From assembly GCA_964244725.1 (NCBI GenBank), contig CAXTJQ010000010.1, positions 1 to 64,000 on the forward strand: DNA of 64,000 bases, in the 5' to 3' direction. Position numbers and translations under genes: made by a program. Positions 1 through 8,569 of the stretch are shown here, piece after piece. The notes below the pieces were generated by a model. It did no database searches. It was not told the origin of the DNA and worked only from the letters and a program-made list of their open reading frames with translations. Source of the DNA: Kumtagia sp964244725 (GTDB taxonomy: Bacteria > Pseudomonadota > Alphaproteobacteria > Rhizobiales > Rhizobiaceae). Every line of letters begins with the position of its first letter. Position 1 is the first letter of the stretch.

Positions 1-4
1 TCTC

Positions 5-50
5 CGTGACGGGCGGCCGGGAGCCTCTCTCTCGACCTCAACCCGTCACG
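5..50 (-). promoter_or_regulatory. Structured leader element, copy 1
   Basis: A perfect 9-bp terminal stem (5-13 with 42-50) encloses a loop holding the 20-nt core CGGCCGGGAGCCTCTCTCTC (plus-strand reading, 14-33). The same core and a closing stem occur at 3267-3311, upstream of the DUF932 gene. Read leftward, the stem is followed at once by GGAGA (complement of 1-5), so a gene starting just outside the left edge is probably its target. This is inferred to be a 5'-UTR regulatory element of mobile-element genes; the family is unnamed here. Confidence 0.55.
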
Positions 51-124
51 AAGCGAAGCGCAGCCCTCTTGCTCTTCGAGGTCGGAACCTCCCGTACAGG
101 AGGCCCCTGGAGGCACGGAGCCGC

Positions 125-967
125 CTACGCGGCGGCGCGGTCGATCCGCGTGTCGATGGCGACGCCTTCCCAGGCGGCGAGATCGGCGAGCAACTTCTCG
201 GCATGGGTGCGCACGGCATCGACGGCGTCCTGGCCCAGCTGGAGGCGCAGCGGGGTCGTCTCGGCCGCAAGGGCGGCGTCGATCGCGGCGGCGGCCTTCC
301 TCGGGTCGCCCGACTGGGTGCCGTCCATGCCGCGCGCGAAGTCCCGCGTGCCGCCGACGATCTCGGCATAGGCGGGCAGGATCGGCATGTGCTTCATGGC
401 GGCCCCGGCGAGGTTGGTACGGAACTCACCCGGCTCGACGATCAGCACCTTGACCCCGAACGGCGCCATCTCGCCGGCCAGCGCTTCGGAATAGCCCTCC
501 AGCGCGAACTTGCTCGCCGAGTAGGCGCTGAAGCCTGCGAACGAGAGTTGGCCGCCGAGGCTGGAGATGTTGACGATCGCGCCCGACTGCTGGCCGCGGA
601 GGATGGGCAGCGCCGCCCGGGTGACGGCGACGGCGCCGAAGAAGTTGGTCTCCATTTGCGCGCGCAGTTCGGCCTCGGGCGTCTCCTCGGCCGCGCCGAC
701 GATGCCGTAGCCGGCGTTGTTGATCAGCACGTCGATCCGCCCGAAGCGGGTAATGGCGGCCTCGATCGCGGCTTCGGCCTCACCCGGCTGGGTCACGTCG
801 AGGCGGTGGACCAGCACACGCTCCGGCGCGAGGGCGGCGATGGCGGCCAGGCGCGATGGGTCGCGGGCGGTGGCGACCACGTTGTAGCCTTGGGCGACGG
901 CGTGGCGGGCGAAGGCGTCGCCGAAGCCGCTCGACGCGCCGGTGATGAACCAGGTCTTGGTGTTCAT
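125..967 (-). CDS. SDR family oxidoreductase
   Basis: A 280-aa classical short-chain dehydrogenase, probably a soluble NAD(P)-dependent oxidoreductase; substrate unknown. Visible features are the Rossmann motif TGASSGFG (residues 9-16), NNAG (83-86), the catalytic Ser in NISS (near 135) and YSASK with Tyr149 and Lys153. The start at 967 is chosen because AAGGAGAT lies just upstream and the protein then begins directly at the Rossmann strand. It is transcribed divergently from the LysR gene at 1078 across a 110-bp gap. This is a common arrangement in which the LysR protein controls the dehydrogenase. Confidence 0.9.
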   Translation of the reverse strand: MNTKTWFITGASSGFGDAFARHAVAQGYNVVATARDPSRLAAIAALAPERVLVHRLDVTQPGEAEAAIEAAITRFGRIDVLINNAGYGIVGAAEETPEAELRAQMETNFFGAVAVTRAALPILRGQQSGAIVNISSLGGQLSFAGFSAYSASKFALEGYSEALAGEMAPFGVKVLIVEPGEFRTNLAGAAMKHMPILPAYAEIVGGTRDFARGMDGTQSGDPRKAAAAIDAALAAETTPLRLQLGQDAVDAVRTHAEKLLADLAAWEGVAIDTRIDRAAA

Positions 968-1077
968 GATCGATCTCCTTTGAGCCGGCGCGGCAGTGCG
1001 TCGGTGAGAGCGATATGCGCCACCAATCGGACCACGATAATTGAGTTTAATCGGCATGGTGTATGCGATAGGATCGC
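968..1077. promoter_or_regulatory. Divergent SDR/lysR promoter region
   Basis: This 110-bp gap separates two divergent genes and is locally AT-richer around 1035-1070. LysR regulators normally bind such intergenic regions at T-N11-A type sites. No single operator can be assigned with confidence by eye. Confidence 0.4.
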
Positions 1078-1983
1078 ATGATGGATCGGGACATCCTCCA
1101 GCATCTGCCCGTCGTCGCGGTCGTCGCGCGCCGACGCAGTTTCGCCGCAGCGGCGGCCGAGCTTGGGCTTGGGGCGTCTGCCGTCAGCCATGCAGTGCGG
1201 ATGGTGGAAGACCGGCTGCGCACGCCGCTGTTCGCGCGGACGACGCGGAGCGTCTCCCTCACCGAGGCCGGCGAGGCGTTCCTGGCCCGTGCGCTCCCGG
1301 CGCTCGATGCGATCCACGAGGCCGCCGAAGCGACCCAGGCGCTCAAGGGACGTGTCACCGGCGTGCTGAGGCTCAACGCGCCGCGGGTGGCTCTGCCGCT
1401 GGTGCTCGTCGACCTGTTGCACGAGTTGGCCGGGCTGCATCCCGACCTGACCGTCGAGGTAACGACCGAGGACGCGTTGGTGGACATCGTGGCGGGCGGC
1501 TACGACGCCGGCATCCGGCTCGGCGAGATGATCGCCGAAGACATGATCGCGGTGCGGCTCACCCCGCCGTTCAAGGCGATCATGGTGGCGTCCCCCGCCT
1601 ATCTCGCGACGGCTGCGCCGGTCGCGACGCTCGATGACCTGAAGGCGCACAACTGCATCGGCTACCGCCAGGCCAGCACCGGCGGGACCTATACCTGGGA
1701 GGTGCTCGACGGCGGGCGCGACAGTGCCGTTGCGACACGCGGCACCGCCCGGGTCACCGACCCGTTGTTGGCGCTCGATCTCGCCTTGGCCGGAGTGGGG
1801 ATCGCCTATCTGTTCGAGCCGCTGGTGCGTCGCCACATTCGGGAGGGCGCGCTGCGTTGGCTTCTGCCGGACAGCGCGATCGAGGAACCGGGGCTGTTCC
1901 TGTATTTCCCGAGACGCGCGAGCGAGGCGCCCAAGCTGCGCGCGTTCATCGACGCGGCGCGGCTGCCGATGCCGCGCAAGTAG
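1078..1983 (+). CDS. LysR family transcriptional regulator
   Basis: A 301-aa LysR-type regulator of usual family length. The N-terminal winged helix-turn-helix covers about residues 1-65 (FAAAAAELGLGASAVSHAVR followed by LRTPLFARTTRSV). The rest is the periplasmic-binding-like effector domain, with GYRQ near residue 195. Two ATG codons in tandem (1078, 1081) are possible starts. It probably controls the divergent SDR gene and itself; the effector is unknown. It ends just before a strong bidirectional hairpin. Confidence 0.92.
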   Translation: MMDRDILQHLPVVAVVARRRSFAAAAAELGLGASAVSHAVRMVEDRLRTPLFARTTRSVSLTEAGEAFLARALPALDAIHEAAEATQALKGRVTGVLRLNAPRVALPLVLVDLLHELAGLHPDLTVEVTTEDALVDIVAGGYDAGIRLGEMIAEDMIAVRLTPPFKAIMVASPAYLATAAPVATLDDLKAHNCIGYRQASTGGTYTWEVLDGGRDSAVATRGTARVTDPLLALDLALAGVGIAYLFEPLVRRHIREGALRWLLPDSAIEEPGLFLYFPRRASEAPKLRAFIDAARLPMPRK

Positions 1984-1996
1984 CAAGCCGCAAAGT

Positions 1997-2038
1997 CGTA
2001 GAGCCGTGAAGCCGGCGATGCGACTTCACGGCCCTACG
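1997..2038. terminator. Bidirectional terminator hairpin
   Basis: A perfect 9-bp stem, GCCGTGAAG (2003-2011) with CTTCACGGC (2024-2032), is extended after one mismatch by CGTAG/CTACG, giving about 14 bp around a 12-nt loop. It fills the 57-bp space between the convergent LysR and DUF932 genes. There is no long T tract on either side. The position and stem length are what suggest termination in both directions. Confidence 0.65.
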
Positions 2039-2040
2039 GG

Positions 2041-3252
2041 TCACTTCACGCTGGCCAGCAGCTTCGCGGCTTTGCCCTCCAGTTCGAGCCGCGCATCCTG
2101 GTGCGGTTTGTCGCGGGCGAGCGCCGTGATGCCTTGTACGAAGTCGAAGATTGATTCCGGTGGACGGCCTTCCTCGTCGAGCACCGTCTTGATGACGCGG
2201 TCGGTCTCGGCCTTCGAGAAGCCGCGCTTGCGCAGGAAGGTCTCGCGGTCCTCGTCCTTGCGCGCGACGATGGCCTCCCGGGCCGCCCGGATGCCGGCCA
2301 TGAGCGGGGCCGGCGACGAGGTGGCGAACCGCTCCAGCGCGGGAGCGGCCTGATGCGCGAAGCGGTGACCGGCGAACTTGGAATGGCGGATCGAGATCTC
2401 CTCGAAGCCTTCGGCGCCCCAGATGTTGCGGTTCATGCAGACCGCCCGAAGATAAAAGCTCGCCATGCCGAGCGTCTTGGAGCCGACCTCGCTGTTCCAG
2501 CAGTAAAAGCCGCGAAAATAGAGGTCGGGATCGCCGTTCGGCAGTCGGCCCGCCTCGATCGGATGCGCGTCGTCGACCAGGAACAGGAAGACGTCGCGGT
2601 CGCTCGCGTAAAGCGTCGTGGTGTCCTTGGTCACCTCGACGAACGGGTTGTGGGTCATGGTCGACCAGTCGAGCAGACCCGGCACCTTCCACCGCGTGTC
2701 GCCCGTGCCGTCGCCGGCTATGCGCATGACGGCCTCGACCAGTTCGTGATCCCAGATGCGGCCGTAGTCGGGTCCCGTGACGGCACGCAGTTCGATCCGG
2801 CCATCGTCGGCCTCGAGCGTCTTGATGAGCTCGCCGCGATGGGTGAGCAGGCCATGCTGCAGGTTGATCCCGGCGAGCGCGGCGGGCAACTGCCGCAGAT
2901 AGCCGGCCGGCGCACCGACCAGGCTCGCCATTTGGCCAAACGACCAATGGGTAGGCGCGATCGGCTCATCGCGCCCGGGCACGAGAAGCGCGAGCCGCTC
3001 GGCACTGTCGCGGCTCGCCTCGACGCGCACCTGGCGGGTCTCGACGGTGCGCGCGCTAGCTCGCTCGGCGCGAGCCTGGACGGCTTCGTAGAGCGCGCTC
3101 AGCGATAGATAGCGCTCGTCATCGGGCCGCGAGAACCACTCGGACGAGACGCGGCCGATGCGGTCGCCGCGGCTGATATCAACCTTGTAGGGGCCAGACA
3201 CCTGCGGGCTGGCGCTGCTCGGCGCGGTGGGCAGGACTTGGGTAGCTTTCAT
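2041..3252 (-). CDS. DUF932 domain-containing protein
   Basis: A 403-aa protein of the DUF932 family, cytosolic and of unknown biochemical role, typically encoded on plasmids, phages and integrative elements next to antirestriction and DNA-metabolism genes. Family-like segments include VTGPDYGRIWDHELVEAV and LYASDRDVFLFLVDD in the middle and FRGFYCWNSEVGSKTLGM further on. The start at 3252 (MKATQV) has GGAGG at 3261-3265. An earlier in-frame ATG at 3267 lies inside the stem of the leader element and is less likely. Presence of this gene points to mobile DNA. Confidence 0.85.
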   Translation of the reverse strand: MKATQVLPTAPSSASPQVSGPYKVDISRGDRIGRVSSEWFSRPDDERYLSLSALYEAVQARAERASARTVETRQVRVEASRDSAERLALLVPGRDEPIAPTHWSFGQMASLVGAPAGYLRQLPAALAGINLQHGLLTHRGELIKTLEADDGRIELRAVTGPDYGRIWDHELVEAVMRIAGDGTGDTRWKVPGLLDWSTMTHNPFVEVTKDTTTLYASDRDVFLFLVDDAHPIEAGRLPNGDPDLYFRGFYCWNSEVGSKTLGMASFYLRAVCMNRNIWGAEGFEEISIRHSKFAGHRFAHQAAPALERFATSSPAPLMAGIRAAREAIVARKDEDRETFLRKRGFSKAETDRVIKTVLDEEGRPPESIFDFVQGITALARDKPHQDARLELEGKAAKLLASVK

Positions 3253-3266
3253 GGGACAGACCTCCA

Positions 3267-3311
3267 TGACGGGTCCGGCCGGGAGCCTCTCTCTCAACCC
3301 AAAACCCGTCA
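3267..3311 (-). promoter_or_regulatory. Structured leader element, copy 2
   Basis: A perfect 8-bp stem (TGACGGGT 3267-3274 with ACCCGTCA 3304-3311) encloses the same 20-nt core as copy 1 (3276-3295). The loop tails differ between copies while the stem remains paired. Its downstream end abuts the Shine-Dalgarno GGAGG and start of the DUF932 gene, so it is probably a transcribed 5'-UTR element or an operator. Confidence 0.6.
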
Positions 3312-3519
3312 CGGCCAGAGCCGCCCGGCCCTAACTCTAGACCGTAGGATCGCTGCATCCCTCACAGACGACCACATTCGGCAAGCATGAGCGGCCGCGC
3401 TGACTTCATGCATTTAACAGGGAAATAGGAGCGCGACTCCACCGCATTTATTATGGTCATTCGTGGTGCGAAGCGGTATGCATTAAGGGGCCGCACGGTC
3501 GCGGAAAGGGGCCTTATTT
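3312..3519. promoter_or_regulatory. Divergent region upstream of the dpd operon
   Basis: This 208-bp non-coding gap lies between the leftward DUF932 gene and the rightward dpd operon and is more AT-rich than its surroundings. Two near-identical direct repeats, ATGCATTTAA (3408-3417) and ATGCATTAA (3478-3486), may be regulator sites. The promoter of the roughly 24-kb dpd operon must lie here, but no clear -35/-10 pair was identified. Confidence 0.4.
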
Positions 3520-4443
3520 GTGACGCTTGTGATTACCACCTGCACGAATCGTAAGCGCAGGCCGGTTTCCGGCAGTCTTCGCATGGGCGTCCTGCCGCAA
3601 GCCGATCTTGATGGCTTGGCCCGCCAGTGGTCGCAGCGGCTCGCCGGTGAACCGGCCCGCTTCAGCGCGGGAGACATTTACGGTGGACGCGGCTTCCAGG
3701 AGGCAGTCGCGGCCGCCGAACTGCTTAATGCCAAGCTACTCGTTGTCTCCGGCGGTGTCGGATTAATCGAGGTTTCAACTTCAATTCCGGCCTACGCTTG
3801 CACAGTGCTGGTCGACGCTCCGGACAGTGTCCGGAGTCGCGTGATCGGCTCATTTAGTGTCGCCGGATGGTGGGAGGCGCTGTGCCTGGTTTCTCCATTT
3901 GCGATTGCGTTGCGTGACGCGGTCGAGGACGCGGAGGGGCCGATCTGCGCGGCGCTCTCAGACGCCTACATCGAGATGATCGCGAGCGATCTTCTTTCCC
4001 TTCCGGTGCAAATGCTCGGCCGCCTGCGGCTCTGCACCCGTGCACCACTAGACCGAATTCCGGAAGCGCTGCGGCCTTTCGTCATGCCCTATGACGATCG
4101 GCTCGACGGTCCGGACAGCCCTAATCGCGGTACGCGCAGTGACTTCGCTGGCCGGGCGCTTCGCCATTTTGCCGAACTGACGCGAGGCGACCGGCCCGGG
4201 CGTTCAGCGGCCGAGCACGCCAAAGCCGTGGCGGCGGCGCTGCATGGATGGCGAATGCCCGCGAGAATCGACCGCGTTCGGTACGACGATGGGGCGTTGC
4301 TTGACCTAATTCGGGCACATTGGGACGCGGAACGTGGCAGTTCATCGCGGCTGCTGCGCCGGTTCCGTGACCATCTCGGGATCGCGTGCGAGCAAAGCCG
4401 GTTTGCGGAGCTAGCTCGCAGGGTGCGGAGCGAGCGCGCATGA
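3520..4443 (+). CDS. DpdC-like protein, candidate dPreQ0 nitrile-acting enzyme
   Basis: A 307-aa protein with a GTG start preceded by AAAGGGG. The N-terminus has a short strand, then CTNRK (a C-x3-K motif), followed by GGRGFQEA and LLVVSGGVGLIEV. Archaeosine synthase ArcS, which acts on the preQ0 nitrile in tRNA, carries a related PC-x3-KPY motif. DpdC is known to convert dPreQ0 to dADG in DNA. Position at the head of the operon, overlapping dpdB1 by four bases, plus the motif suggest it is the DpdC counterpart. Homology to Salmonella DpdC could not be confirmed by eye, so the functional part is inference. A different DUF6884-type protein is the alternative. Confidence 0.55.
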   Translation: MTLVITTCTNRKRRPVSGSLRMGVLPQADLDGLARQWSQRLAGEPARFSAGDIYGGRGFQEAVAAAELLNAKLLVVSGGVGLIEVSTSIPAYACTVLVDAPDSVRSRVIGSFSVAGWWEALCLVSPFAIALRDAVEDAEGPICAALSDAYIEMIASDLLSLPVQMLGRLRLCTRAPLDRIPEALRPFVMPYDDRLDGPDSPNRGTRSDFAGRALRHFAELTRGDRPGRSAAEHAKAVAAALHGWRMPARIDRVRYDDGALLDLIRAHWDAERGSSSRLLRRFRDHLGIACEQSRFAELARRVRSERA

Positions 4444-5561
4444 TTGGGCGCGAACATCTCAAGGTCCGCGCGGTACGTGCTGAACAGGCCGGCGGGACCA
4501 GCGTGTTTGCGTTCTTCCTTTATGGCGCCGACATCAACCGGGTGGCGGATATCAGCCGGATCCGCCGCGACGACCAGGAACTCAAGGGCTTCCAGCGCCG
4601 CGAGATCCGCGATCACGTCAAGGAGATTACGGAATTTCTCGACAGCGGCCCCGTGCTGTTCCCCAATGCGATCATTCTTGCCATCTCACCCGAGGTGGAG
4701 TTCGCCTCCGCACGCGGCCGTTCGCCCGGAAATATGTGCGAAGTTGGCGACGCGGGAACGCTATCGATCCCGATCTACCCCGAGGGCCGTCGGGCGGCTT
4801 GGATAGTTGACGGGCAGCAGCGTTCGCTGGCGCTGAGCGCCGCGAAGGATCGGACGATTGCCGTGCCGGTGGTCGGGTTCGTGTCGGATGCGCTCGAGAC
4901 ACAGCGCGAACAGTTCATCCTGGTTAACAAGGCGCGACCGCTGCCGACCCGGCTGATTAACGAACTGTTGCCCGAGGTTAGTGTGCTCTTGCCGCGTGAT
5001 CTTGCAGCCCGCCAGTTGCCAAGCGCGCTCTGCGAAGCGCTCAACACCGACCCAAATTCGCCCTTCTTCGGTCTGATCAAGCGCGAGTCCGATGCGAAGG
5101 ATCGCGCTGGCATCGTCACCGATAATGCGCTCATCGAGACGATGAAGGCGAGCCTCAAGACCCCGGCGGGCGCGCTGGGCCAATTTAAGCATAATGGTGA
5201 CGGCAACGACATGGTCGCCATGTACGAAGCGCTGCTGCTCTATTGGTCGGCAGTCCGCGACACCTTTCCCGAAGCCTGGGGCAAGCCTCCGGTCGAGAGC
5301 CGGCTGATGCACTCGGCTGGCATTCGCGCCATGGGCGCGCTGATGGACACGATCATGCTGCGGGCCGATGCGGCGCCGGACAAGGCGACGGCGGTGCGCG
5401 CGACGCTCAAGCGCATGGCGCCCTTGTGCTGCTGGACCTCGGGCACATGGGAGGGCTTGGGGCTCGACTGGAATGAAATCCAGTCGACCTCGCAGCACAT
5501 TACCAAGCTCAGCGATCATCTTATGCATGTCGAACGCGATCTCGCGCGGGCAGCGACATGA
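4440..5561 (+). CDS. dpdB: DpdB, DGQHR-family protein (copy 1)
   Basis: A 373-aa protein of the DndB/DpdB type, recognised by the motif VDGQQR (Asp near residue 124), the FILVNKARPLPTRLINELLP segment and SRLMHSAGIRAMGALM. In Salmonella Montevideo DpdB is needed with DpdA to insert preQ0 into DNA; its exact role is unresolved. The gene overlaps its upstream neighbour and dpdA by ATGA at both ends. A second, diverged DpdB lies on the other side of dpdA. This copy has a longer segment before the DGQQR motif. Confidence 0.85.
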   Translation: MIGREHLKVRAVRAEQAGGTSVFAFFLYGADINRVADISRIRRDDQELKGFQRREIRDHVKEITEFLDSGPVLFPNAIILAISPEVEFASARGRSPGNMCEVGDAGTLSIPIYPEGRRAAWIVDGQQRSLALSAAKDRTIAVPVVGFVSDALETQREQFILVNKARPLPTRLINELLPEVSVLLPRDLAARQLPSALCEALNTDPNSPFFGLIKRESDAKDRAGIVTDNALIETMKASLKTPAGALGQFKHNGDGNDMVAMYEALLLYWSAVRDTFPEAWGKPPVESRLMHSAGIRAMGALMDTIMLRADAAPDKATAVRATLKRMAPLCCWTSGTWEGLGLDWNEIQSTSQHITKLSDHLMHVERDLARAAT

Positions 5562-6889
5562 AGTTTATTTTCGCCGACAGCCTCGACTACGTGGACCCTG
5601 CATTCGATTTCATCGCCGATCGGAGCCCGGCCGAGCGTCAGCCCTATTGGGATGACGCCTATCCGCACGAGATTCTCGGGTATGCGCCCTATGACGGGGT
5701 ACTGGTCTCGCGCGGTATCGTCGGTGACCACCGCGTGAAGGGGAAATATACAGCGAGCCAGGCGCGTCGCTTCCGCCTGGTTGGGGCTCGCGAATTCCTG
5801 AGGCTGGACAAACCCGAGTTCGCGCATCTCGACATCTTCGGCGATTGCGGCGCGTTCACCTATGTCCGGGACGAAAAGCCGCCTTACACGCCGCTGGAAA
5901 TGGCCGAATTCTATGAAGAATGCGGCTTCACCCATGGCGCCTCGGTCGACCATATCATCTTCGATTTCGACGCCGGCCTCACAGGATTAGCCGGCGGATC
6001 GGCCGATGCCCGGCAGCGTTTCGACATCACGCTGGAGAATGCCGAGGGTTTCCTGCGCGAGACCAAAGCGATGGATGCGTGCTTCACGCCGATGGGGGTC
6101 ATCCAGGGCTGGTCGCCCGGCAGCATGGCCGACGCGGCGCGCCGGTTGGTCGCAATGGGCTATGACTATATGGCGCTGGGCGGCATGGTTCCGCTCAAGT
6201 CGCCCGAAATTAAGCTGTGCCTAGAAGCGATCCGCGCCGCCGTGCCGGCGTCGACACGCCTCCACATCCTCGGCTTCGCCAAGGCCGACGATATCGACAG
6301 TTTCCACGGCTTCGACATCTCAAGCTTCGACACGACTTCGCCGCTGATCCGCGCGTTCAAAGACGCGAAGCAGAATTATTATCTGCCGGGCGACGGAGTG
6401 GCGTTGCGCTATTTCACCTCGATCCGGGTGCCGCAGGCGATCGAAAACCCCAAGCTCCAGCGCGCGGTCAAAAAGGGCGTGTTCCGGGCCGAGGAACTGC
6501 TGCGGCTCGAGGCGCTGGCGCTGGGCTCGCTGCGCGCGTTCGATCAAGGCGCCGCGGACCTGGAGGAAACCCTCCACAATGTCCTCGTCTACAGCGCCCC
6601 GCTGGTCGAGGAAAAGCCATACGACGACTGCGCCGCGAGTCCGTCGCTGGTGCGTCTTGCCGAACGTTACCGCACGACGCTCGCCGAGCGGCCATGGAAG
6701 CAATGTTCCTGCAGGATCTGCCAGGATGCTGCGATCGATGTGATCATCTTTCGCGGTAGCAATCGTAACAAGCGCCGGGGGATCCACAATCTCGCGGTGT
6801 ACCAAGACCATATCGAACGACTGGATTTGAAGCGTGCCGTTGAACGAACCGATGTCCTATCTCGCCGTCTGTGCGCAGCAGAGCAGTGA
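5558..6889 (+). CDS. dpdA: DpdA, DNA guanine transglycosylase-like enzyme
   Basis: A 443-aa paralogue of tRNA-guanine transglycosylase that exchanges guanine for preQ0 in DNA. GDCGAF carries Asp96, matching the general-base Asp of TGT enzymes. SFDTTSP (Asp258), with GFDIS (Asp253) just before, is the likely nucleophile region. LGGMVPLKS matches the TGT substrate loop. The zinc site is C383-x-C385-x2-C388 with His410, spaced slightly shorter than in tRNA-TGT. The protein is much diverged from housekeeping Tgt and is flanked by dpdB genes and preQ0 synthesis genes, which settles the assignment. It overlaps dpdB1 by four bases and dpdB2 by 56. Confidence 0.93.
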   Translation: MKFIFADSLDYVDPAFDFIADRSPAERQPYWDDAYPHEILGYAPYDGVLVSRGIVGDHRVKGKYTASQARRFRLVGAREFLRLDKPEFAHLDIFGDCGAFTYVRDEKPPYTPLEMAEFYEECGFTHGASVDHIIFDFDAGLTGLAGGSADARQRFDITLENAEGFLRETKAMDACFTPMGVIQGWSPGSMADAARRLVAMGYDYMALGGMVPLKSPEIKLCLEAIRAAVPASTRLHILGFAKADDIDSFHGFDISSFDTTSPLIRAFKDAKQNYYLPGDGVALRYFTSIRVPQAIENPKLQRAVKKGVFRAEELLRLEALALGSLRAFDQGAADLEETLHNVLVYSAPLVEEKPYDDCAASPSLVRLAERYRTTLAERPWKQCSCRICQDAAIDVIIFRGSNRNKRRGIHNLAVYQDHIERLDLKRAVERTDVLSRRLCAAEQ

Positions 6890-7940
6890 GCACACAGTGC
6901 TCAGCTTCGCGGCGAAAGCTGCGGACGTGCTGCGCTTTGCGGCGATCGACCGGATTGGGCGCGACGCGCAGGGCGAACTAAGCGGGTTCCAGCGGCCGCA
7001 AGTGGCGGCCCATATACGCGAGATCCGCGACTATCTCGAAAAGCCCGACGCGGTTCTGCCGAACCCGATCGTTGTGGCTTTTACCGACCGCGTCACGATT
7101 GATGACCTCGGCAACGGCGCCATGCAATTGACGATTGACACGAGCACTGGCGTGCCCGGGCTCGTGGTGGACGGCCAGCAGCGCTTGTCTGCGCTCGCGG
7201 ATCTCGACCGCGACTTCCAAGTCTTCGTCTCGGCGCTGATCTGTAGCGACGAGGCCGAATTACGCCGCCAGTTCGTACTGATCAACAACACCAAGCCGCT
7301 CCCCAAGTCGCTGATCTATGAGCTGCTGCCGACGGTCCGCGATCTGCCGCCGCGCCTCAGCCGCCGGTCGACCGCCTCCGATCTGACGGCGCGGCTGAAC
7401 TTCGAGAACACGGCGCTTAGGGGCTATATCAAACAGCATACCTGTCCAGAGGGCATCATCGCCGACACGGTGATGCAGAAGATCATTATGGAATCGCTCA
7501 GCAACGGGGTCATGCGCGAGCTTATCCGGAGGCCGAAGGGCGTCGAACGCTGCGTGCGGCTGATATCCAATTTCTTCGAAGCCGTGAAGAAGGTCTGGCC
7601 CGAGGCCTGGCACGGCCAGAAGCCCCATACATCGAGGCTGCTGCACGGCGCCGGCATCCAGGCGATGGGGGACGTGATGGAGGTACTAGCCGAACGCGGC
7701 GAGGCGCGGACGGTCGAGGATTTCAAGAGCGGCATGGAATGCCTTAAGGACAAGACTGCCTGGACCGCCGGCGAGTGGCATCTGGACGGCGAGGTAAGAC
7801 GGTGGAACGGCTTGCAGAACGTCAACCGCGATGTCGCTCTGCTCAAGCATTATCTAGTCGGGATCGTGAAGGCCGACCTGCGAAGCAAGGCCAAGCGAGC
7901 GCCGGCGCCGCTGCTTGAATCCACGGTCGATCCATCGTGA
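6834..7940 (+). CDS. dpdB: DpdB, DGQHR-family protein (copy 2)
   Basis: A 368-aa second DpdB paralogue. It carries VDGQQRLSAL (Asp near 113), FVLINNTKPLPKSLIYELLP and SRLLHGAGIQAMGDVM, all matching copy 1 in order. The GTG start at 6834 is preferred because the N-terminus then aligns with copy 1 without a gap; ATG 6852 is the alternative. It overlaps the end of dpdA by 56 bp and queE by GTGA. Two dpdB copies in one operon suggests a heteromer or division of labour with DpdA; this is inference. Confidence 0.85.
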   Translation: MPLNEPMSYLAVCAQQSSEHTVLSFAAKAADVLRFAAIDRIGRDAQGELSGFQRPQVAAHIREIRDYLEKPDAVLPNPIVVAFTDRVTIDDLGNGAMQLTIDTSTGVPGLVVDGQQRLSALADLDRDFQVFVSALICSDEAELRRQFVLINNTKPLPKSLIYELLPTVRDLPPRLSRRSTASDLTARLNFENTALRGYIKQHTCPEGIIADTVMQKIIMESLSNGVMRELIRRPKGVERCVRLISNFFEAVKKVWPEAWHGQKPHTSRLLHGAGIQAMGDVMEVLAERGEARTVEDFKSGMECLKDKTAWTAGEWHLDGEVRRWNGLQNVNRDVALLKHYLVGIVKADLRSKAKRAPAPLLESTVDPS

Positions 7941-8569
7941 GCTACACGGTCAAGGAGATCTTCAAGACACTGCAGGGCGAGGGCGCGCAGATGGGCCGCG
8001 CCGCCGTGTTCTGCCGGTTCGCCGGCTGCAATCTGTGGTCGGGTCGTGAGGTCGACCGCGCGACGTCGGTTTGCTCGTTCTGCGATACCGATTTTGTTGG
8101 CATCGACGGAAACGGCGGCGGCCGCTTCGCAGACTCCTTGGCCTTGGCCGATGCGATCGAGGCCGAATGGGCGGGCGGGCGAGCCAATCGCTATGTCGTT
8201 CTGACCGGCGGCGAGCCGCTGCTCCAGGTTGATCACGATCTGGTCGATGCGCTTCACGCGCGCGGCTTCAAGATCGCTGTCGAAACCAATGGTACGCGGC
8301 CCGCGCCGGAGGGGCTCGACTGGATCTGTGTCAGTCCCAAAGCCGATGCCGAACTGGTGCTGCGATCAGGCAATGAGCTGAAGCTCGTCTATCCGCAGGA
8401 AAAGGCTGCGCCTGAACGGTTCGAGCATCTCGCCTTTGAACATTTCTTCCTGCAGCCGATGGATTCGCCGACCGCCTCCGCCAATCTCGAGGCTGCGATC
8501 ACCTATTGCACCCAGAACCCGCGCTGGCGCCTCTCGCTTCAGTCGCACAAGATGATCGGGATCCGCTGA
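7937..8569 (+). CDS. queE: 7-carboxy-7-deazaguanine synthase QueE
   Basis: A 210-aa radical SAM enzyme that turns 6-carboxy-tetrahydropterin into 7-carboxy-7-deazaguanine. The cluster motif is the unusual Cx14Cx2C type (Cys31, Cys46, Cys49) known for some proteobacterial QueE proteins, not the canonical Cx3Cx2C. TGGEPLLQ is the glycine-rich SAM-binding element and KIAVETNGT follows. The start is GTG, overlapping the dpdB2 stop. It supplies preQ0 for DNA modification together with the next two genes. Confidence 0.94.
   Translation: MSYTVKEIFKTLQGEGAQMGRAAVFCRFAGCNLWSGREVDRATSVCSFCDTDFVGIDGNGGGRFADSLALADAIEAEWAGGRANRYVVLTGGEPLLQVDHDLVDALHARGFKIAVETNGTRPAPEGLDWICVSPKADAELVLRSGNELKLVYPQEKAAPERFEHLAFEHFFLQPMDSPTASANLEAAITYCTQNPRWRLSLQSHKMIGIR

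Noticed and set aside
5558..6889. Housekeeping tRNA-guanine transglycosylase (tgt)
   Set aside because: Shorter zinc-site spacing, diverged substrate loop and DpdB neighbours indicate the DNA-acting DpdA.
4440..7940. Dnd phosphorothioation system because of DndB-like DGQHR motifs
   Set aside because: No DndC/DndD/DndE or DndA-like genes are present; the partners are DpdA and preQ0 enzymes.
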